The notes under the pieces were generated by a model that was not told the DNA's origin, did no database searches, and worked only from the letters and a program-made list of their open reading frames with translations. Below, piece after piece: positions 8,221-11,785 of a stretch of 11,785 bases of DNA; position 1 is the stretch's first letter, and each line of letters opens with the position of its first letter. The translations under genes were made by a program, and so were the position numbers. This DNA is from Euperipatoides rowelli (taxonomy: Eukaryota; Onychophora; Udeonychophora; Euonychophora; Peripatopsidae), in NCBI GenBank assembly GCA_003024985.2, contig PXIH01S0002182.1; one strand, written 5' to 3'.

Positions 8221-9070
8221 CCTGTCTATGAAAAGAAATTTGTTAAAGGACTTTCTAATAAGGAATAATATATTCATAGACTTCCTTCAGGAAACAAAAT
8301 TAGCTATGAATTCCATTTCTCCATGGTTTAAATGGTCTCCTGATAATGTAATTCTGGCAGCCTCTGCCCCCAAATCCATACTAGGAGTGGCTATTGTGAT
8401 ACAATCTAACATTCTCATTTCTTCTTCTAGGATTTTGTTTTCTAACCCTAGGATGATAATTTGTGATATTAACTTATACAGTAATAGTATACTTATAATC
8501 AATTTATATGTAATACCCCATATACAATATATTATTTGAAAAAGTTTTGCAGTTCATTCATAACCATCCAAAACACCTCATTATTATGGCAGGTAATTTT
8601 AACATCCCAAATTTTCAGATTACTAAATGGGGTCATATTTTTCTAAAAAATGTTAATTTAATTGAACTTGCTAGTTATCTTGGTCTAGATGACCTATTCA
8701 CACGTTTTTCAACCAATGATAGTACTAGAATTGATTATTGTTTCTAATCTAAGGAACTATTGACTAGCTCAAAATATATCAATCTTTTCGTTCATTTTTC
8801 TGACCATCTTGCCATTCTAGTGCATCTCAAACTTGCTTTAGTTATCATCCAACATCTATTGTTTCTCTGCCATTTTTTATTATCCACCTAGCTATGCCTA
8901 TAGATATTGATATGTGGAACTTTATATACACTATAACAGCAATTATATTTCAATCCAAGAAATTTATGCATAACTAATGGTTGCAAACAAATTTTTTTAT
9001 TAATGTTAGACTTCAATTCATTAATAAAAAATTTACAATGCAGAGTAAAAATAAGAAATTGTTCTATGCC
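8190..9070 (+). pseudogene. LINE ORF2, endonuclease part (5' of the SINE)
   Basis: This is the apurinic/apyrimidinic-type endonuclease that nicks target DNA. Its N-terminus reads FVSLNI-stop-GFN (from about 8192), overlapping the end of ORF1 in another frame. The sequence is open again from the ATG at 8228. Signatures: LQETKL (about 8285-8302), a NLYVIP strand near 8500, AGNFN in place of GDFN (8589-8603, with the aspartate changed to asparagine), STRIDYCF (8721-8744) and SDHLAI (8799-8816). One frame break falls between 8539 and 8547 and a stop at 8745-8747. Loss of the GDFN aspartate alone would probably disable it. The coding frame continues to about 9070, where a SINE interrupts it and the same frame resumes at about 9457. 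Confidence 0.8.
9061..9067. repeat. Short direct repeat flanking the SINE (probable TSD core), left
   Basis: GTTCTAT here recurs at 9457-9463, with similar A-rich sequence ahead of both copies. The match is short, so the exact duplication length is unsure. Confidence 0.45.
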
Positions 9071-9450
9071 AAGGGGCAACGGTGTAGTGGGTTGAGCTGT
9101 GCTGCTTCATGTTCTTGGTGTCGGCATGAGCCAGGTTCGAGGCTCGTGCTGTCCGACCCTATCAAGTATCTCCCAATTCTCTTTCAGAAAGTTTGGGAGG
9201 ATAGGGTACCTTTCAACCAGTCAGTTAGTAATCAGACTTTGCATTGTTGAGAAATGAATTTTCTAATAACATGAAAACAAAAACAATATTGCGGCTGATC
9301 CTTCGGGAGAAGTTCTGATCGTCAGCATGCAATACGCAAATTGTAAATATTGTAAATAGTGTATGAATGTGTGTAAATGGTGAATATAAGAAAAATGAAA
9401 TGATTCGCCTTAGCCAGCAGGCGGGCTAGACACACTGGTGTCATAAAAGA
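9071..9450 (+). mobile_element. tRNA-headed SINE nested in the plus-strand LINE
   Basis: A tRNA-like head starts at about 9073 (GGGGCAACGG). Box A-like GGTGTAGTGGGT lies near 9081-9092 and box B-like GGTTCGAGGCT at 9134-9144. The wide spacing suggests a head with a long variable arm or an internal insertion. The body (about 9160-9410) is less AT-rich than the host LINE and matches nothing I know. The 3' end holds a small hairpin GACAC-ACTG-GTGTC (9429-9442), then ATAAAAGAAAAAA. GTTCTAT occurs just before (9061-9067) and just after (9457-9463), probably the core of a degraded target-site duplication. The LINE reading frame is the same on both sides, reading KKLFY before and KKFYIY after. This confirms that the block is a later insertion into ORF2. 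Confidence 0.72.
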
Positions 9451-9456
9451 AAAAAA

Positions 9457-9463
9457 GTTCTAT
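9457..9463. repeat. Short direct repeat flanking the SINE (probable TSD core), right
   Basis: This is the second copy of GTTCTAT, directly after the A-rich SINE tail and in the original LINE reading frame. Confidence 0.45.
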
Positions 9464-10457
9464 ATTTATGCTATTGAAACTCTCAACACTAATAATATGG
9501 GAAACCATAGTCTTGCGAATAAATGAAAAAGTTTCTTAATGATATTCACATGCAGGAAGCTAGATTAATTATTATTAAATATATTAAAATTTATAATTTA
9601 GTGCTGAACAAGCATGAGCAACTACTCTTATCTCATCTAAAATTCTAATGAAAATGAAACCTAATATAACAATAAGAGCGATTTAACACCACCAAGACAT
9701 CCTTACTAATAATGAAATGGAAGAGTTTTTATTTGGGTTTTTCAGGTAGCATTGTTAAATTTCCTCACAGAATCACTAGGTAGCAGATTATAATCATCTG
9801 GGGCATATGAACAACAACATGAATCTACCAAATCATTTGTTTTAATGAAGAAGATATTTCAGAGCTTTAGTGAAAACCAATAAACGATCTCCGCCAGGCC
9901 CGGATGGCCTTACACCAACAATTGTCTTCAGGTTCAAACATGTTTTTTGTTCCTGTGCTAACTAAAACATTTAATTCCAGGTCAAATATTAACATTCAAT
10001 CATTTTTTGTTCTTTTTGATAGAGAATATTATGATGCCAAACCCCCTCATTTACAACCACATACTATAGATGATAATTCCATTAGACCTATCAATATTGA
10101 GAATATTGATGCAAAACGTTTTAAACCTATTTTAATCAAAAACCTTTCTGCATTCTGGTTCCTATTATACACCAATTTCAATTTGCATTTAAGTACAGAC
10201 GCTTATTACCTTATTCAGGGAATTATGTAGTAAATTCAGACATTCATAAAAGGATCAACCCTTGGTAGTTATTATTGATATTCACAAAGCATATGACTCT
10301 GTAAACCTCCAATATCTGATTGGCTTACTTGAAAATCATGTTAAGGATATTCAGTTACTCAATCCCATTATTAACTATAACACTTCCAAGACAGCTTCAA
10401 TCAAAATCAATAACAAACTTTACGGTATTTTCTCAATAAATTGTGGACTTATTCAGG

Positions 10458-10468
10458 CCCCCCCCCCC
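10458..10468. repeat. C11 homopolymer tract
   Basis: Eleven C in a row fall in the reverse transcriptase at the place where motif B (QGxPLSP) is expected. The frame changes across it: CGLIQ reads before it in one frame and LSSSLFALYID after it in another. Replication slippage is the likely cause, though assembly error is possible. Confidence 0.7.
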
Positions 10469-11785
10469 TGAGTTCCTCTCTGTTTGCTCTCTACATTGAT
10501 TCCCTGTTATCTGATCTTGATGATAATTTGTCTGGATTATATAGTAACAATTTGAGAATTCCAATCAAGGTGTTAGCATATGCTGATGACATTGTGATTA
10601 TGTGAAATGACCTCCAGGAATTAGAGCAGGCTTTGAAAATTATTTAGAACTTCTCGGACAAAACAGGCACTATTAAAAATTAGAACAAAAGTAGTGTACT
10701 TAATCTTTCTACCCTAAGACTGATCCCACATCTTGGAAAAGTATTACCTAAGAAATATTGCGGGATACCTTATCCTTTTATTGGATTTCAAGCTAGTGCA
10801 ATGATCCAACAGGATTTTCTACTAAAATTTAATAAAGTTCTTCAAGCCATGAAGCATGCAAATATACCAATTACATTGAAAATTAAAATAATAAACTCAA
10901 TATGCATCCCAAAAATAATATGTTATTTGTATTATTTTTAGCTATTTAAGAATTGGACAAATCAAATGATTTCTATTACGACAAAGATAATATGACAGAA
11001 TAAATTAACTCTTATTGCTAGAAAAAGATTTTATCCCCATTTTTGCAAAGGAGGGTTGGGATCAATCGATATCCACTTATTTATTTCTGTCATTAAAGCT
11101 AATTCCATCTCCCATTTTCAAAAATTTTGCAATCGATTAAACATTTGTCTTGAATTCCCTCACTCAGATACTCTCATCAATCAATAATTTGGAAAGCTTT
11201 TAGATATCATCTGAATTTTGTTGACAATTATCCTCTTAATGTAATTCAGTCTATTATTAAATATGCAACTGCAAGAGTTATAAAGTATGATGGAAAATGT
11301 GACTGTCCGGACGTTATTAAAATATTAAAAAGTTTCCTACTTAATCATTGTCCTAAAAACAACATTGATTTTATGGATAAATTGCTATATGAAGCCCTGC
11401 CATGAATTTTAACTTTAAATGTAATAATGTGTTGAAATGGCGGGTCACGTTTTTCTCAAATGTGCCCACTTTCAATCGGCAAGAATTTGGTTGGACACAA
11501 ATCTCCTTGTGGATTCTAACAAATATAACACTTTACAAGATCTTTTAATTTGCAATGTCACACACATCTCTAAGATAAGAATTTTACTTATGGACCTATT
11601 TGCCTTATGGAAAATTAGATGTTTAACTATTTTTGAAGGCCTAAGCCTTACTCCTCTCAATTACTTGAAGAGAACACTTGCAATCTTTTGGATGAACGAT
11701 CTCAAATATTTACCACTTGAACACTTTGAGGACTAGTGGAATTTGGTTGCTCACCCCATTATTAAGATAAAATGGTTTCAATTTA

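Larger units (their letters stand above)
7011..11785 (+). mobile_element. Degraded two-ORF LINE (L1/Tx1-like), plus strand, runs off window
   Basis: The plus strand carries a gag-like ORF1 with zinc knuckles (to 8220), directly followed by an ORF2 with endonuclease (about 8190-8830), reverse transcriptase (about 9850-11000) and a C-terminal region with an HVFLKC zinc-binding-like motif (11446-11463). A zinc-knuckle ORF1, an apurinic-type endonuclease at the ORF2 N-terminus and no RNase H domain fit the L1/Tx1 group best. The element is unrelated to the minus-strand LINE at 600-4130 and lies in the opposite orientation. Stops and frame changes are numerous but most domains can be followed, so it is dead but close to full length. 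No 3' end or poly(A) is reached in the window, and the 5' boundary near 7011 is approximate. Confidence 0.82.
9457..11785 (+). pseudogene. LINE ORF2, reverse transcriptase and C-terminal part
   Basis: This copies the element RNA into DNA at the nicked target. A pre-RT helical piece (HMQEARLIIIKYIK, about 9550-9590) is followed by PPGPDGLTP (9891-9917), RPI (10084-10092), motif A DIHKAYDSV (10277-10303), a broken motif B (CGLIQ then a C11 tract, 10442-10468), LSSSLFALYIDSLLSDL (about 10470-10520) and motif C YADD (10579-10590). After the catalytic core come SICIPKIICY (about 10899-10928) and KGGLGSIDI (about 11048-11074). The last open piece, 11437-11736, has HVFLKC (11446-11463) and DLFALWKIRCLTIF (about 11593-11634). 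After its TAG (11734-11736) the same frame remains open to the window edge. Frame changes and stops are spread throughout. Motifs A and C keep their aspartates. Confidence 0.82.

Noticed and set aside
8287-8502. Minus-strand 71-aa open frame
   Set aside because: It is antisense to the LINE endonuclease, which has clear catalytic motifs on the plus strand.
8888-9079. Minus-strand 63-aa open frame
   Set aside because: It is antisense to the LINE linker and runs into the SINE edge; no features of its own.
9070-9250. Coding extension through the cysteine-containing stretch after the LINE linker
   Set aside because: The cysteine-rich-looking residues are translated from the tRNA-like SINE head and are not a zinc finger.
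11472-11660. Minus-strand 62-aa open frame
   Set aside because: It is antisense to the C-terminal HVFLKC region of ORF2.
1-11785. CRISPR array, prophage, operon or defence system
   Set aside because: No regular spacer-repeat pattern, no intact genes in series and no prokaryotic signals; the content is explained by retrotransposons and a decayed animal gene.

Overview
The window looks like intergenic or intronic DNA from an animal nuclear genome. It is strongly AT-rich and holds no intact long reading frame, operon, Shine-Dalgarno site or other prokaryotic signal. It carries two tRNA-headed SINEs, two unrelated non-LTR (LINE) retrotransposons and one decayed copy of a metazoan multicopy protein family. 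Which animal cannot be told from the sequence. An invertebrate or other aquatic metazoan is a guess based on where such element mixtures are common. Two single N bases (2372, 3647) indicate a draft assembly.

Layout, left to right. (1) 17-187: a minus-strand tRNA-derived SINE with imperfect target-site duplications. (2) 324-383: a 60-nt minus-strand segment with good splice-site and branch-point matches, a possible exon of a host gene. (3) about 600-4130: a decayed minus-strand LINE of the CR1/L2/Jockey type. It keeps a YY1-like 5' end, an ORF1 remnant and an ORF2 with endonuclease then reverse transcriptase. A 56-bp poly(A)-tailed scrap flanked by perfect 15-bp duplications sits in its RT domain. 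(4) 4131-4699: no gene seen. (5) 4700 to about 7000: a decayed minus-strand copy of a large animal protein family known by its HALTGCDTTS-type motif, an EEADTR/DTDVL acidic pair and a cysteine-rich tail. (6) about 7011 to the window end: a decayed plus-strand two-ORF LINE (L1/Tx1-like). It has a zinc-knuckle ORF1 and an endonuclease/RT ORF2, the latter split by a second tRNA-headed SINE at about 9071-9450.

Nothing here appears to be a working gene set. The window is best read as layers of insertions: two LINEs, each later hit by a smaller retroposed sequence, with a dead gene copy between them. The poly(A) scrap shows that a poly(A)-dependent LINE machinery was active after the minus-strand LINE landed. 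The possible exon at 324-383 is the only candidate for host coding sequence. I found no convincing new biological system.
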